Assembly (NCBI RefSeq): GCF_030816195.1
Contig: NZ_JAUSXS010000001.1
Location: 1,015,501-1,079,500 of the forward strand
Reading direction: 5' to 3'
DNA: 64,000 nt
Origin: Pseudomonas sp. W4I3
GTDB lineage: Bacteria > Pseudomonadota > Gammaproteobacteria > Pseudomonadales > Pseudomonadaceae
Of the stretch, positions 63,241 to 64,000 are shown piece by piece (the first letter of the stretch is position 1; every line of letters begins with the position of its first letter). The position numbers and the translations under genes were made by a program. Below the pieces are notes generated by a model. The model had not been told where the DNA came from and did no database searches. It saw nothing but the letters and a program-made list of their open reading frames with translations.

Positions 63241-64000
63241 ATGTTTCCTGAGAGTTTTACGTTTTCCATCGCCGACTGGGTCAACGGTTGGGTGGACTCG
63301 CTGGTCACCAACTACGGCGACGTGTTCCGGCACATTTCCGACACCCTGCTATGGGCCATCGTCAACCTGGAAGGCCTGCTGCGCGCCGCCCCTTGGTGGC
63401 TGATGCTGGCCATCGTTGGCGTCATCGCCTGGCACGCCACCCGCAAGGTGGTGACCACGGTCGTGATCGTCGGTTTGCTGTTCCTCGTCGGCGCGGTTGG
63501 CCTGTGGGACAAACTGATGCAGACCCTGGCGCTGATGATGGTCGCCACGGTGATTTCGGTGCTGATCGGGATCCCGTTGGGCATCCTTTCCGCGCGCAGC
63601 AATCGCTTGCGTTCGGTGCTGATGCCGTTGCTCGACATCATGCAAACCATGCCCAGCTTCGTGTACCTGATCCCGGTGCTGATGCTGTTCGGCCTGGGCA
63701 AGGTACCGGCGATTTTTGCCACGGTCATTTACGCCGCGCCGCCGCTGATTCGCCTGACTGACCTGGGCATCCGCCAGGTCGACGGCGAAGTCATGGAGGC
63801 CATCAACGCCTTCGGCGCCAACCGCTGGCAGCAGCTGTTCGGCGTGCAACTGCCGTTGGCGCTGCCGAGCATCATGGCGGGTATCAACCAGACCACCATG
63901 ATGGCGTTGTCGATGGTGGTGATCGCCTCGATGATCGGCGCCCGAGGCTTGGGTGAAGACGTGCTCGTCGGCATCCAGACCCTCAACGTCGGCCGCGGCC
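63241..64000 (+). CDS. hutW: ABC transporter permease, HutW type (cut by window end)
   Basis: The frame is open from ATG 63241 to the window end (253 codons). It is a ProW/OpuAB-like permease: N-terminal region WVNGWVDSLVTNYGDVFRHI, then several helices, MMVATVISVLIGIPLGILSA, DIMQTMPSFVYLIPVLMLFG and the EAA loop EVMEAINAFGANRWQQLFGV. It would form the channel with HutX; the ATPase gene (hutV) is expected just beyond the window. Confidence 0.9.
   Translation, partial: MFPESFTFSIADWVNGWVDSLVTNYGDVFRHISDTLLWAIVNLEGLLRAAPWWLMLAIVGVIAWHATRKVVTTVVIVGLLFLVGAVGLWDKLMQTLALMMVATVISVLIGIPLGILSARSNRLRSVLMPLLDIMQTMPSFVYLIPVLMLFGLGKVPAIFATVIYAAPPLIRLTDLGIRQVDGEVMEAINAFGANRWQQLFGVQLPLALPSIMAGINQTTMMALSMVVIASMIGARGLGEDVLVGIQTLNVGRG

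Overview
The window looks like chromosomal DNA of a Pseudomonas of the P. fluorescens group. The evidence is GC-rich coding sequence, pseudomonad gene neighbourhoods (hisB-hisH-DUF2164-hisA-hisF, hutF/hutCDU plus transporters, glnA with ntrBC, yibQ-ctpA-envC-gpmI/yibN-grxC-secB), and more than a dozen copies of the two palindromic REP/REPIN families typical of this group (GTAGGAGCGAGCTTGC and GTGGGAGGGGGCTTGC types). Species assignment is an inference from gene content; no search was run.

Layout. (1) 1-5012 is the end of a genomic island at the 3' end of a tRNA-Thr gene. It holds the 3' part of an AT-richer UvrA-like ATPase, a tyrosine recombinase with a small partner, a gene-poor stretch with two perfect long hairpins and a cluster of DnaA-box-like sites, a small membrane protein, and a P4-type integrase beside the tRNA. 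(2) 5417-6316 is a solitary bcsQ-type gene with no cellulose synthase genes beside it. (3) 6558-12711 carries a basic-amino-acid ABC transporter operon with a trailing methyltransferase, then gabP behind a sigma54-type promoter. (4) 12.7-18.1 kb is accessory: a nested REPIN, an ACR3/SBF-type transporter, a frameshifted PMT-type glycosyltransferase, a Fic protein with an altered motif and a lipoprotein. (5) 18.3-24.0 kb has tRNA-Phe, the asmA-mutY-yggX operon and an OFA-family transporter. (6) 24.2-28.2 kb is the histidine cluster and a solute-binding protein with a probable 5' frameshift. (7) 28.3-34.9 kb is an envelope/glycolysis/redox/secretion cluster with gene order like that of E. coli. 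(8) 35-41.4 kb has trmL, a candidate structured RNA locus, ntrBC, a secreted chorismate mutase and glnA. (9) 41.7-55.7 kb has thiI, typA, a YkgJ-type protein, glgP, DUF2339-DUF3999, fbp and two lipoproteins. (10) 55.7-64 kb is the histidine-utilisation region (hutF, hutC, hutD, hutU, permease, ABC transporter), cut by the window end.

How the genes fit together. Nitrogen metabolism is a recurring theme: NtrBC and glutamine synthetase with sigma54/NtrC-type sites, basic amino acid and GABA uptake, histidine synthesis, and histidine/urocanate breakdown. Likely operators for HutC lie in the hutF-hutC gap and just downstream of a sigma54-type promoter before hutU. The least conventional items are a tandem pair of stem-loops at 35.9 kb whose sequence differences are mostly compensatory, a REPIN apparently inserted inside another REPIN, the orphan bcsQ, the Fic motif change, and two single-base frameshifts that could be real or sequencing errors.
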